Shown one piece after another: positions 43,469 to 53,442 of a DNA stretch of 64,000 nucleotides. Under the pieces are notes generated by a model. The model did not search any database. It was not told where the DNA came from and saw nothing but the letters and a program-made list of their open reading frames with translations. The position numbers and the translations under genes were made by a program. Within the stretch, counting starts at the first letter, position 1, and the number at the start of each line of letters is the position of its first letter. The stretch is from Vibrio taketomensis (GTDB taxonomy: Bacteria > Pseudomonadota > Gammaproteobacteria > Enterobacterales > Vibrionaceae), in contig NZ_AP019650.1 of the NCBI RefSeq assembly GCF_009938165.1, positions 496,001-560,000 of the forward strand, in the 5' to 3' direction.

Positions 43469-44849
43469 ATGAAATTAAAAAATTAGTCTAGTGGTGGGTG
43501 CTGTTCTTCTTTCTGGCTGTACAAGCATGATGCAGAAGAACGATTTTGATGCGTTTAATACCAAGGTAAATGTTGGTGACTTTGCTGGCGCATCACAAGT
43601 GGCTTTAGATCATGCGGGCTACGACGCTGAAGAGGGAACGACCGATGATCTTTTATGGACAATGCAAGCTGGTGCAACGTTGAACTACGCAGGTCAATAT
43701 GAACTGTCAACAAAGTTGCTTGATTCAACTGAAACCATGATGAAAAAGGAAGACACTGAAGGCACAGTAGCAAAAACCGCTGAGCTTGTTGGTTCTATTG
43801 CTGGTAATGATGCCATGTTGGATTACGAGCAAAGACATTATGACGGTGTAATGACTAATACAATCAAAGCATGGAACTTTATTGCTCAAAATGACATGCA
43901 AAACGCACGTGTCGAGCTTAACCGTGCAGAAGAACGTCAACGCCGCGCAGCACAATACTTTGCAGATCAAATCAAAGAGCGTAAAGCAGAGCTAGAAGAG
44001 GAAGCTGGCGAAACAGATAAGCTAGTTAAAAAAAGCCTTGAATCTAAGCAAACTAAAGATGCACTAAAAACCGCAGGCATCGAATACGGTCAATGGAAGC
44101 CATATGGTGGCTACGTAAACCCGTTCACTACGTACAGTTACGCTCTGCACACCATGCTAACTGGTAAAACCAAATCAGATTATCAAAAAGCAGCAGATTC
44201 ATTTAAGCGTGTTTACTCAATGACTAATTCAAAAGTTGCTAAGAGTGACTACGAATTGGCACGACAACTTGCTCGCGGTACAAGCAAGACCAAGCTTAAC
44301 AACAAAGTTTGGGTTGTTTTTGAGAACGGTCAATCTGCAGTTAAAGAAGAGAAACGTGTAGATTTACCTGTTTTCTTGTTGTCTGACGACATTGCCTATA
44401 CAGGTATTGCTCTGCCAACGCTAAAAGCACGTGGTAAAGCTTACAACAACATCTCTATCAACGGCGTAAATACAGACGTTGTTGCAAATATGGACAAAAT
44501 CATTGGCGCTGAATTCGATAAAGAATTCCCATACATCCTAGCTCGTGAAATTACCCGTGCAACGGTTAAAACAGTCGCGCAAAAACAAGTTGCTGATAAA
44601 GATGCGTTGTTAGGTGATGCGTTTGCATTGCTGCAATTGGCAACAACGGGTGCTGATATTCGTTCTTTCTCTGCGCTACCAAGTGAATACCAAGCAGCAC
44701 GAGTTGATGTTTCTGGTAGCAAGGTAACCATCAAAGCTGGTAACTACACAATGCCAGTTGAGCTTCCAAAAGATTCGAAAAAACACATCATCTACGTGAA
44801 GTCAGTGTCTCCAGTTGTTGAACCGACTATCAAAGTTGTAAATATCTAA
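43469..44849 (+). CDS. COG3014-family lipoprotein, first gene of the envelope operon (frameshift in the signal)
   Basis: The frame from ATG 43469 reads MKLK then hits a stop. With one A fewer in the run at 43475-43482 it reads MKLKISLVVGAVLLSGCTS, a perfect lipoprotein signal with lipobox LSGC. As written, only GTG 43491 remains, which would lose the positive N-terminus. The mature part has helical TPR-like sequence (TNTIKAWNFIAQNDMQNARV, ELNRAEERQRRAAQYFADQI) and a beta-rich C-terminus. It has 459 residues when restored. The family is uncharacterised and occurs with LpoB-like genes. Confidence 0.8.
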
Positions 44850-44858
44850 GAGGTTAAT

Positions 44859-45461
44859 ATGAAAAAATATGCTTTAGCTCTAGCACTTGCTACGACTACG
44901 TTAGTGGGTTGTAAAACGACGACGTCATACATCGATGCATCAGATGATAAGACAAATATCGTGGCTGCATTGTCATACGCTGACTTTAGTAAAGCGGCGA
45001 ACGAGCTTTCTGATGAAATCATTGCAAGCCCATTGATGACTCATCCTCAAGCGGCTCAAGGTGGTCGTTATATCGTGTACGTGAACGACATTGAAAACGA
45101 CACAATGCAACGCCTAGATACTGACCAACTGACAAAATCTATCCGTGTCCGCATGCTTCAATCAGGAAAATTCCTGATCACTACTGCGTTTGGCGAAGAT
45201 GATGCAACAACAAAGATGCGTCAGCTAAAAGATTCAAAGATGGTTAAGCAATCAACAGTGAAGGGTAACGATCAAGTTTACGCTCCTGATTTCAGTCTGT
45301 CTGGCAAGATCTTACAACGTAACGCGACGCTAGATAACGGTGACACGCGTATTGAATACTACTTCCAAATGTCTCTAACCAATATCGAAAATGGTTTGGC
45401 GTACTGGGAAGGCGAACGTGTGGTTGGCAAAGTAAGCGATGGCGACACAGTAAGCTGGTAA
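44859..45461 (+). CDS. LpoB-like penicillin-binding protein activator lipoprotein
   Basis: The protein has 200 residues with lipoprotein signal MKKYALALALATTTLVGCKT (lipobox LVGC). The domain is LpoB-like: ELSDEIIASPLMTHPQAAQG, GGRYIVYVNDIENDTMQRLD, and YFQMSLTNIENGLAYWEGER. LpoB stimulates PBP1B from the outer membrane. Here the gene is inside an operon with CsgG-type proteins, and the long linker typical of E. coli LpoB is short. It may therefore be a paralogue with another partner. It starts 9 bases after the first gene. Confidence 0.85.
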   Translation: MKKYALALALATTTLVGCKTTTSYIDASDDKTNIVAALSYADFSKAANELSDEIIASPLMTHPQAAQGGRYIVYVNDIENDTMQRLDTDQLTKSIRVRMLQSGKFLITTAFGEDDATTKMRQLKDSKMVKQSTVKGNDQVYAPDFSLSGKILQRNATLDNGDTRIEYYFQMSLTNIENGLAYWEGERVVGKVSDGDTVSW

Positions 45462-45508
45462 TTAGCAATGGGCAGTCTATCTGCCCATTTGTTGTTTGAG
45501 GATTAAAA

Positions 45509-46921
45509 ATGAAATTGAATAAATTACTTCTAGCAATGGCCGTTTCTGGTTTTGCGTTTAATGTCATTGCATCTGAGTCTCCAACGGCATTGCCACAAGA
45601 GCCTGAAGTACCACAAGAAGTTCTTGGTCAACAAAGTGATCAAGACGTAACGAAAGCCAAGCCTGATGTCGATACATTGGACGAAGTAGAACGTAAACTG
45701 AAAAAGTACGTAAGACATGTTAAATCAAGCTTAGAGAAGCAAGGTAAGCAGCATAAAACGTTTGTATTTTATGGCACTGCGGATTTAGAAATTGATGTTA
45801 ACGACCCGAACTGGTCGAAAAAGCGTGAACGAGCGCTAGAAGAAGCCATCTTTAACGCGCGTAAGCAATACCTAGAAACGCTAAACACGGATGTAGACAC
45901 AAGTACTATCTCGTCAATGTCAAAAGTAAACGGTCTTCCTGCACCAACGATGGATGACTTCCGCAATGACGACAAGCTGGTTAGCTTTATCGATAAAGTT
46001 GTTGCAGTTCTAGATGCAAAACTTGACTCTGAGCTAGAAGAAATGGGGATTGACCCAGAGCAGTACAAGGCAGCTCCACCTGCAATTAAACGCGACCTAT
46101 ACAAAAAGTCTGTGGTTGAGCAAACTGAACGTTCAGCGTATGGCGACCTAGCGGGCATGATGGTTGTGAAAGTATTCGAAGAGGTTCGTGATTCTGGCCA
46201 AGGTACTATCGGTGCAGTACTGGTTTTATCTGCGAACAAGCGTGATCAAGTACGTGCGATGATTGAGTCGAATGGTCAAATCAATGCGGCACCAGCGAAA
46301 GCAAATAAAAACTTTGGCAACATCTACGACTACCTTGCTGCTCAAGAAGATTCGCTATACCTGAAAACGGGCACGCAAATCGTTTACGATGCAGATGGTT
46401 ACCCGATGATTATCGCTTATGGTCAAGCAGGTGTAACTTACTCGAACTCTTCGGCTAAGAAACGTATTGAGCGTGACGTAGCGAAGAAATTTGCAACTAA
46501 CAATGCATGGGCTAACCTAGCAAGAACGTACAACTTAAGTGGTGATTTTAAAGAGACTACTTCAAGTGAAACTCAAGTGAGTGAAAGCGAAAAATTTGAG
46601 AAAATTGCAGATTCAATTCGCCATACATCGGCAGGTTTGACTGAAAACCTAATTGAGCAGATTGAAAGTCGCACTTCAATGAGTGCTTCTCTTCGCAACA
46701 TGACGGGTGTCAGCCCTGAATTCGAATGGCGTCGTCAACATCCAGTCTCTGGTCATGAGATGGTGGGTACTGTTTTAGTATGGCACCCAACCAAAGTGAC
46801 TCATGCGATTAACCTTGCTAGTGGCAAGAGTGAATCTCAATTAGACATGGAAATGGAAGAGCAAAGCGATTCCGTCAACTCTGCAGAGTCTGAAGACATG
46901 TTTGATGCGGCGGATTTCTAA
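45509..46921 (+). CDS. DUF6844-like periplasmic protein
   Basis: The protein has 470 residues with signal peptide MKLNKLLLAMAVSGFAFNVI, cleaved near IAS. The mature part is acidic at both ends (PEVPQEVLGQQSDQDV; EMEEQSDSVNSAESEDMFDA). A central region has KTFVFYGTADLEIDVNDPNW and KAREQ-type helical sequence. It is probably periplasmic. Its stop overlaps the next start by one base (TAATG), so translation is coupled. The DUF number is from memory; function unknown. Confidence 0.75.
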   Translation: MKLNKLLLAMAVSGFAFNVIASESPTALPQEPEVPQEVLGQQSDQDVTKAKPDVDTLDEVERKLKKYVRHVKSSLEKQGKQHKTFVFYGTADLEIDVNDPNWSKKRERALEEAIFNARKQYLETLNTDVDTSTISSMSKVNGLPAPTMDDFRNDDKLVSFIDKVVAVLDAKLDSELEEMGIDPEQYKAAPPAIKRDLYKKSVVEQTERSAYGDLAGMMVVKVFEEVRDSGQGTIGAVLVLSANKRDQVRAMIESNGQINAAPAKANKNFGNIYDYLAAQEDSLYLKTGTQIVYDADGYPMIIAYGQAGVTYSNSSAKKRIERDVAKKFATNNAWANLARTYNLSGDFKETTSSETQVSESEKFEKIADSIRHTSAGLTENLIEQIESRTSMSASLRNMTGVSPEFEWRRQHPVSGHEMVGTVLVWHPTKVTHAINLASGKSESQLDMEMEEQSDSVNSAESEDMFDAADF

Positions 46922-48048
46922 TGAGAACGAATTGGTTACTTGCAGCAACACTCTGTGCTGTGTCATCAGTGGCTTATGCGAAAAGCTACGAGACTGTAGT
47001 TACATCAGGGCAGGGTGAAACACTTGATCAAGCGATCGATGTTGGCTTACGCCGTGCTGTAGAGCAAGTGTCGGGCGTGTCTATCGATAGTGGCCGTATT
47101 TCAACAACGACCTACAGTTCTGACAACGAAAAGAGTGATGTTAAATCTGCTCTTGTTGAAGGTACTGAAATGACGACCAAAGGCAATGTGAAGTATCGAA
47201 TTTTAAGCGAAAAATGCTTAAACGATTTCTGTAACGTTCGCTTGGAAGTTCAAGTCGAAGTTGATCCTAGAGATAAAGTGAAAGATCTCAATGCCAACCG
47301 TCGTACGATTGCAATGGGTGATTTCACGGGCCCTCATAGCAAGACAATGACTAACAAGGTGAAAGATCTGCTTGTTCAAGACCGTAAGTTTAAAGTCTTG
47401 AATGATAAGTCTGATCCTGCATTGCAATACCTAGTCACAGGTAAAGTAGTCGAAGCCGCGACGCATAAGCGTGTTGTCGATAACTCACGTACCGTTGAGC
47501 TAACCGGTGAATACATCAAAGATGTTAAAACTTACTACAGCTCTAAAGTATTGATTGAGTTCAAGATCATTGACGTGATGCATAATCAAATCAAATGGTC
47601 TGCAACGATTCCGACTACCTCAAGTCGTAACAACTTGTCGCTACTTATCGACCTCGCAGCGGACAAAGTCTTTAATCAACTAAAAGATAATATTTATCCG
47701 TTAGTGGTGCTGGTGGGTGAGAATGGTTCCATCGTTCTAAACTCAGGGGGTGATACAGTAAACCAAGGTGAATATTTTGATGTATTTACTCTGGGAGAGA
47801 AGTTCATCGATCCTATCACCAAAGAAAGCTTAGGCCGTGACGAGACATATGTCGCAACGGTTAAAGTGGCAAAAGTACTGCCTAAATTGGCATATTTGGA
47901 AGTGGTGAAAGGGAACAAAGCGTCGATTAAGACGAATAGTATCGCGCGTAAGTCTGAGTATCGTCCGGCGGTGAAACCGTCTACGGTAAGCAAACCTAAG
48001 CCAAAACCGGCACCAGAAAAAGAAAAGTCGGTAGGTATTATTCTTTAA
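46921..48048 (+). CDS. CsgG/FlgT-like periplasmic assembly protein
   Basis: The protein has 375 residues. Signal peptide MRTNWLLAATLCAVSSVAYA. The N-terminal part (VVTSGQGETLDQAIDVGLRR, AVEQVSGVSIDSGRISTTTY) resembles FlgT/LPP20-type domains. The middle (TIAMGDFTGPHSKTMTNKVK, LLVQDRKFKVLNDKSDPALQ, VLIEFKIIDVMHNQIKWSAT) has the CsgG nucleotide-binding-like fold. The tail is proline/lysine rich (KPSTVSKPKPKPAPEKEKS). It lacks a lipobox, so unlike CsgG it is soluble or peripheral. Last gene of the operon. Confidence 0.8.
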   Translation: MRTNWLLAATLCAVSSVAYAKSYETVVTSGQGETLDQAIDVGLRRAVEQVSGVSIDSGRISTTTYSSDNEKSDVKSALVEGTEMTTKGNVKYRILSEKCLNDFCNVRLEVQVEVDPRDKVKDLNANRRTIAMGDFTGPHSKTMTNKVKDLLVQDRKFKVLNDKSDPALQYLVTGKVVEAATHKRVVDNSRTVELTGEYIKDVKTYYSSKVLIEFKIIDVMHNQIKWSATIPTTSSRNNLSLLIDLAADKVFNQLKDNIYPLVVLVGENGSIVLNSGGDTVNQGEYFDVFTLGEKFIDPITKESLGRDETYVATVKVAKVLPKLAYLEVVKGNKASIKTNSIARKSEYRPAVKPSTVSKPKPKPAPEKEKSVGIIL

Positions 48049-48052
48049 TATT

Positions 48053-48084
48053 AAGCCCCAGCATTGTCTGGGGCTTTGTTTTTA
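48053..48084 (+). terminator. Terminator of the envelope operon
   Basis: The stem AAGCCCCAG / CTGGGGCTT with loop CATTGT is followed by T-rich GTTTTTA. It lies just after the CsgG-like gene. Confidence 0.85.
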
Positions 48085-48144
48085 TCGGGAGTGGTAATAT
48101 GCTCTGGTGTCATTCTGAGCAAACCAGTTCTGATTCTTAGGTTA

Positions 48145-49198
48145 CTAAAACACAAAGTTAAGCATTACGGTATACAGATTGGCATGCTCATCTTGTGGCA
48201 GAGTAACAAACAGTCCTTCACCACCTTTCTCTGTTGAGACATATTGCCATTCTGCGTTGATTGAAACGTTATAAGAAATATCATAACGAGTACCGAGTAA
48301 AAGACTATCGCCGTCTAAGTCGTCGTTTGCGTTATATTGCTGTGCATAAGAAATGTAGGGAGTCCAATGACCAAATCGGTGAGCAGCCATTGCATACCAA
48401 GACCACAATCGGTCATTTTTTTGGGCTTCTGCGGTTAGGGTGATATTATCAAAGTCATACTCTGCCCCTAACGAAAACAGTTCGATGGTACTGTTTTTAT
48501 CTACTACTATGGGATCAGGCAAGTCGCTAATCCTAATGATGTTATCGTACTTAGATTTTAGATAGGCAAAATTCCAACGATAGTTGTCAGCACTTAATGA
48601 CAAGTTCATGCCAAACATTTCATGCGTTTTGACTTCAACAGTCGTCATATCGTTGTATTGAATCTTTCTGTCATCCTTAAGACCAAAAAGGCGTGATGTC
48701 TAAGGTGTATTGTTCGCCAAATTCTTGCGTCCAGGTGAAACTACCGCCTTCGAAATAAGTAATGCCAAGAATACTGTTGTAGACCTCGCTCGGGGGACGA
48801 ACAGGGGTATAGGCTTGACCAACATAATAGTATTCAGAATAAAGGAAAAGTGGGTTTCGTAGACGTCCGACATGCACTTGCCAATTTTCATGACTGTATG
48901 CCAGATACGCCCATTCTAATTCAGGGTCATTCCAATTATCTTGTGGTCTTTTAACCACTTGTGCTGATGCGTGAAAGCCTTCATGGTACATATCAAGTTG
49001 CAAACCAAATATGGTGTCGCAATCAAAACAACTGGTATCTTCGATATCTCGATGCAGTAATAGTGGTGTGTCGTTGTCACTTTTGGCCCAGGAAGTCGAG
49101 CCGAAACCACTGAGTGAAATATTGTCAGAGAGCTCTATGTTGGCATAAGCTGGCGCAACCAATGCACAACCTAACAATAAGGGAATACGGTACGTCAT
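48145..49198 (-). CDS. Outer-membrane beta-barrel protein (frameshifted)
   Basis: From ATG 49198 (MTYRIPLLLGCALVAPAYAN) the first frame runs to about 48680, ending near DITPFW. The second frame starts with LKDDRKIQYNDMTTVEVKTH and runs to 48145, ending in VMLNFVF, an aromatic C-terminus as in beta-barrel proteins. One base too many in the T run near 48692 explains the break. Alternating strands such as WQVHVGRLRNPLFLYSEYYY support a porin-like barrel of about 350 residues. It is the third gene of the kinase operon. Confidence 0.75.
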
Positions 49199-49199
49199 A

Positions 49200-49685
49200 T
49201 TAGTTTTCCTCGCTGACAACAAACAGAATGTTGGCATTTGTTGGAAGTGCTTCAACAGGCGCATAGCCGATACGATTAGGCTTTTCTTGCATCCATTCAA
49301 TCAAACTTTGTATTTCTGAATTCGAGATCTCTTTTGGTGGACGCGCTTTGCCTGAGAACGACAAAGCTGCCCAGTGAGCATTCATTTGCGCGCTGCTTTT
49401 TCCAAGCAGGTAACGATAAAATTCATCTCGTTCTTGGCTATTGGCGGGCCAATCTGCAAGTTCGAAACGCTTACCATCGATGGATTTGGTTTTGCCCCGA
49501 TACAACTTGCGCGCTTTGAATTCTGACATCTCGTCAAACGAGGTATTTAAGGTAAATATGGCGTATTGCTCAGCCGCCAAAGCATAGCTGGGCAGCGACA
49601 TCCAGAAGGTGGATAAGCAAAGGAACAGCAACATCGCTTTATTATGGACTGAGCGATGTGTGTGATCTTGTGTAAAATCTTTCAT
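49200..49685 (-). CDS. PstS-like periplasmic protein
   Basis: The protein has 161 residues. It has an N-terminal signal (AMLLFLCLSTFWMSLPSYAL, cleaved near ALA). The sequence LNTSFDEMSEFKARKLYRGK, then ADWPANSQERDEFYRYLLG and IEWMQEKPNRIGYAPVEALP, matches short phosphate-binding-protein-like (PBP-like) domains, about half of a PstS. It may bind an anion or peptide. It lies 17 bases downstream of the kinase gene and 1 base before the barrel gene. Confidence 0.75.
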   Translation of the reverse strand: MKDFTQDHTHRSVHNKAMLLFLCLSTFWMSLPSYALAAEQYAIFTLNTSFDEMSEFKARKLYRGKTKSIDGKRFELADWPANSQERDEFYRYLLGKSSAQMNAHWAALSFSGKARPPKEISNSEIQSLIEWMQEKPNRIGYAPVEALPTNANILFVVSEEN

Positions 49686-49702
49686 TCGGCTTCGTCCTGC
49701 AT

Positions 49703-52700
49703 TTAAACGATACTTTCGATTTTATCGATGAGTATTTTTTTACGAACCGGTTTGGCGACATAGGCATCCATCCCGGAATCAAAACAGCGTTGAATATCAT
49801 CGTCAATGACACTCGCTGTTAGAGCAATAATAGGTATTTTTGCTAGCCCCATCTTTTGTTCAACCCGACGAATTTCTCGTGTTGCTTCAAACCCGTCTTT
49901 ACTGGCATCATGCAGTCCATTAAAACCACATGGTAATCGCGATTTTTACGGTACAGATCGACTGCAATCTGGCCGTTTTCGGCAACATCATAGCTGTAGC
50001 CTGATTTTTCCAAAATCAATGCTGCTACTTTTTGGTTGACTGGGTTATCTTCAACCAATAGCACTTTGCCCAAGTTTGGCGTCGGTTTTACTTGTTCATT
50101 TTTGACCGAGCGAATAATAGAGGATGCTATCGGTGCTGCTTTATTTTCATGTTTGAACTCAGCATGGTGAGCCAGTTTTTCAAGCAACTCATCGGCTTTA
50201 AACGGCTTCGCTAAGTAATCATCCATTCCTGCGTCAAAACATTGCTTAATATCTTCATCAAGCACACTGGCTGTCAGGGCAATGATTGGGATTTTATTTG
50301 AAGTCAGGCGCTCAAAATCACGAATCTTTTTGGTTGCATCAAACCCATCTAACACTGGCATCATGCAATCCATCAATATGACTGAATAGCGGTTAGGATA
50401 GGCCGTATACATTTGCACGGCTTCCGCACCATCGTGAGCGACTTCGAAATCGATACCTGAGCCAGTGAGATGGATACCGGCAATTTTACGGTTTACGCTA
50501 TTATCATCCACTAATAGGATTCGTTTTTGTGCATCAGGGATGTCGTGCTGAATTTCGGTTTGCTGAGTCAAGCTTGTCGGCTGTTTATCGAGCAGTGCTT
50601 TTAGCAATCGCTGACCTAGTAATGGTTGAGTGACCACTGATTGGATGCGATTGGAAAACTCGTATGGTTGGTTGAGAAATGGCCTTATTACGCACAATCG
50701 TGCTGCGTCAGGGAAGTTTGCTAATTGGCTTTCGTACTCGCTTGGTGTTTGGCAAACATTTTCGACAAAGATGACCAGTTCAGGTGTTTGCTCGCTTTGG
50801 GCTTGAGATTGCTCAATCGACGTAAACTGCGCAAAGTGGTTTAAACCAAAAAATTCCAGTTCTTGTGCGATGAATTTTCGTTGTTGATCATCATTAGCGA
50901 TCAGATAAACAGGATTACAGCTGACTCGTTTTCCGCTATAGCTTTGCTCAGAGATATCGAGTTGTAGAGTGAAATAGAAGCGACTTCCTTGATTTTTCTT
51001 GGATTCAAGCTCGATTTTACCCCCCATTAAATCGACCAATTGGCTACTAATTGCTAAACCAAGGCCAGTACCGCCAAACTTACGTGTGGTAGATTCATCT
51101 TCTTGGGCAAAAGGTTTAAAGATTTGTTGTTGTTTGGCCTCATCGATACCAATTCCGCTGTCTGCGACAGAAAACTCTAAGTCGACTTTGCCTTGAGATT
51201 GATTTTTTGCGATGACGCTGATGGAAACTTTGCCGCTATTGGTGAACTTTACTGCGTTAGACATAAAGTTCATCAAAGTCTGTCTTAGTCGGTGGTCATC
51301 AACGTCGACTTTGTATGGGGTGTCGCTGCTGATAAATACGTCTAGTTCGAGATGCTTTTCTCGGACTTTTGGTGCAATGATAGAAGCAACATCGTAAATC
51401 ACTTCACGGATCGAGGTGGATTGCATATTAATTAATAACATCCCAGATTCGATTTTCGAGAAATCGAGAATGTCATTGATAAGGCTTAGTAGCAGTTGGG
51501 ATGAAGTTTCTATCGTATCAACATAGTCTCTTTGTGAAGCGGTCAGTTCGGTTTCTGAAAGCACTTCGGAAATCCCAATGACACCGTTTAACGGTGTACG
51601 GATCTCATGTGACATGTTGGCGAGAAAGCTACTTTTAGCTCGGTTAGCTCGAATTGCAGCATCTTTGGCATTCTCTGCATCTTCTTTCGCTTGTGTTAGG
51701 CGCTCGTTAGCGGATTTACGCTCAATGGTTATCCGTTCAACTTCTTGAGCAAAGCTACCTAACTCATCCTTACTGCGTATATTTTGTGTCAGGGAACTGA
51801 GGTTTTGGTTGTCGTCGGATTTGATGTAATCCAGTACGAGCTTTAGATTGAAGGTAATCTGGTGTGTCAGTTTGAATGCAACGTATACGACGAGCAGAGT
51901 AAGTAACGCCACGGATGTTACATAGGCGTTTCGCTCAAATTGTGCTTGTTCGATCGATTCTGAAATTCGCTGCTCAATTTGGAACTCGATGGTTGTCCCT
52001 ACATCATTGAGTAGGGCGAGGCGAGCGCTCATTGCACTCACACCCATTTGGATTTCAGTTTGGGTGAGCGTTTGTATCGATTCAATCGAACGGAGATTGA
52101 ATTTAAAGTCTTGGCTTTGAATAAACGCAGGGTTACTAAATGCTTGGATCATCAATTGAACTTGCGCGTCATCGGCATTGAGATTGACAAAACGTTCTAC
52201 AAATAACTGCTGTCGCTCGGCAAGTGTTTTTAGTTGGTCGGAGATTTCTTGATCATAGTCGCCAGTCAACTCGTAGGTTTCGACTAATACCTTACTTAAT
52301 AGTGTTTCCTCTGTGGCCCAAAACATCATCCATTCGAGCTGAATCAACGCATTGATATTGCTTTGTACATCAACAGGGACGTTGGGAAACTCTATTTTCT
52401 CCAAGCCAAGCAGTACTTCTTGATAGAGTGAAGCTTGCCATTCGTAGTTGTCGAGCAACTCTTCGATATCGTTGTTGTGAGTGAGTTCTTGGTGAGTAGA
52501 GATCAGGTTTTGTACAGCATCTCGAATATCTTCGACTTGCTTCTCACCAAATACCTGGGGAATTAACTGATTGAGCGATGCCGTCGACATTGAACCTACA
52601 TTTGGGGAATACACACTGGAGATGCCGCGAAGTAATGACGTGGTATTGGTTGCTTTGACAAGCGCTTCAGTGCTCTTGTTAAGTGTTGATATTTGCATAA

Positions 52701-52794
52701 ATGCAAGATAAATAAGCATTAAAACGGGGAGAAGCGCTAAGCCATATAACTTGTATTTGATTGAGAGGTCTTGCCAAGAATGCAATTTGCTCAT
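49703..52794 (-). CDS. Hybrid sensor histidine kinase with two receiver domains (frameshift in the second receiver)
   Basis: Membrane helices near residues 13-32 and 283-303 enclose a helical periplasmic sensor. HisKA follows with [18 protein letters not shown] (phosphorylated H near 395), then HATPase ([23 protein letters not shown]). REC1 has the phospho-acceptor in [20 protein letters not shown] near 808, and REC2 that in [17 protein letters not shown] near 960. One A is missing at 49898-49900, so the written frame ends early; the restored protein has 1030 residues and ends at 49703. No HPt domain. Signals likely go to an HPt protein elsewhere. It heads the unit with the PstS-like and barrel genes. 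Confidence 0.88.
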
Positions 52795-53143
52795 GACTAG
52801 AATTATCCAAATTTTTTCATCTAATATGCAAAGTGTAGAAGTTGATAGTGTTAAGACCAGTGTAACAAAGTGATCTTACTAGCATTTTTACGAATTGTTG
52901 TTGCGAGACGTTTACTGAAAGCTGTCTTTATTGGCGGTGAAAATAAAGTTATTTCTTTTTTACTTTCAAAGTAGTGTGAGTATGCAACGTTGATTTGGAA
53001 AATAACATTTGTGATCACCCGGTGAAATTACATAAAACCACGCGATGTTCAGGGAGCGATCTGGTCACTTCCAAACTACACTCTAAACAATGCCTTCGTT
53101 GGCAGAAGAAGGTGGAGTGAAGAGTTGGACGCAAGGAGTCATT
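52795..53143. other. Non-coding region between the kinase and the DUF465 gene
   Basis: Divergent promoter region. I find no ORF or RNA gene. AT-rich sequence near 52940-52970 could hold either promoter; no box can be assigned safely. Confidence 0.3.
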
Positions 53144-53383
53144 ATGTTAGGAGAGAATCATTCGCTATTGCATGAGTTTCCGGAACATGAAGAAATAATT
53201 CATAAACTAACGCAAAGCGATATGGCATTTGCTAATGATGCTAAAGATTACAATAGTTTAGATAAGGAAATTCGGGTGTTGGAGTTACGAGGCTCGCCAA
53301 TCGACGATGCTGAGATGGCAAAGCTTAAGCACACAAGAGCGGTACTAAAAGACTCGCTATACCAACGAATAAATGGCAAATGA
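53144..53383 (+). CDS. DUF465/YdcH family protein
   Basis: The protein has 79 residues from ATG 53144, with AAGGAG six bases upstream. The family pattern is complete: NHSLLHEFPEHEEIIHKLTQ, SDMAFANDAKDYNSLDKEIR, and DAEMAKLKHTRAVLKDSLYQ. It is a small helical hairpin, cytoplasmic, of unknown role. An upstream in-frame start at 53090 lacks a ribosome site. Confidence 0.88.
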   Translation: MLGENHSLLHEFPEHEEIIHKLTQSDMAFANDAKDYNSLDKEIRVLELRGSPIDDAEMAKLKHTRAVLKDSLYQRINGK

Positions 53384-53385
53384 TA

Positions 53386-53415
53386 GCAAACACCCGCCTT
53401 TTGGCGGGTGTTTGC
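53386..53415. terminator. Bidirectional terminator between the DUF465 gene and tkt
   Basis: The stem GCAAACACCCGCC / GGCGGGTGTTTGC with loop TTTT is long and perfect, between converging genes. Confidence 0.9.
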
Positions 53416-53442
53416 TAGAGGTAACTTGCTGTGTGTACGTAA

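Noticed and set aside
45769..46239. Antisense ORF of 156 codons over the DUF6844-like gene
   Set aside because: Serine- and arginine-rich composition typical of antisense frames; the + strand gene has a signal peptide and coupled neighbours.
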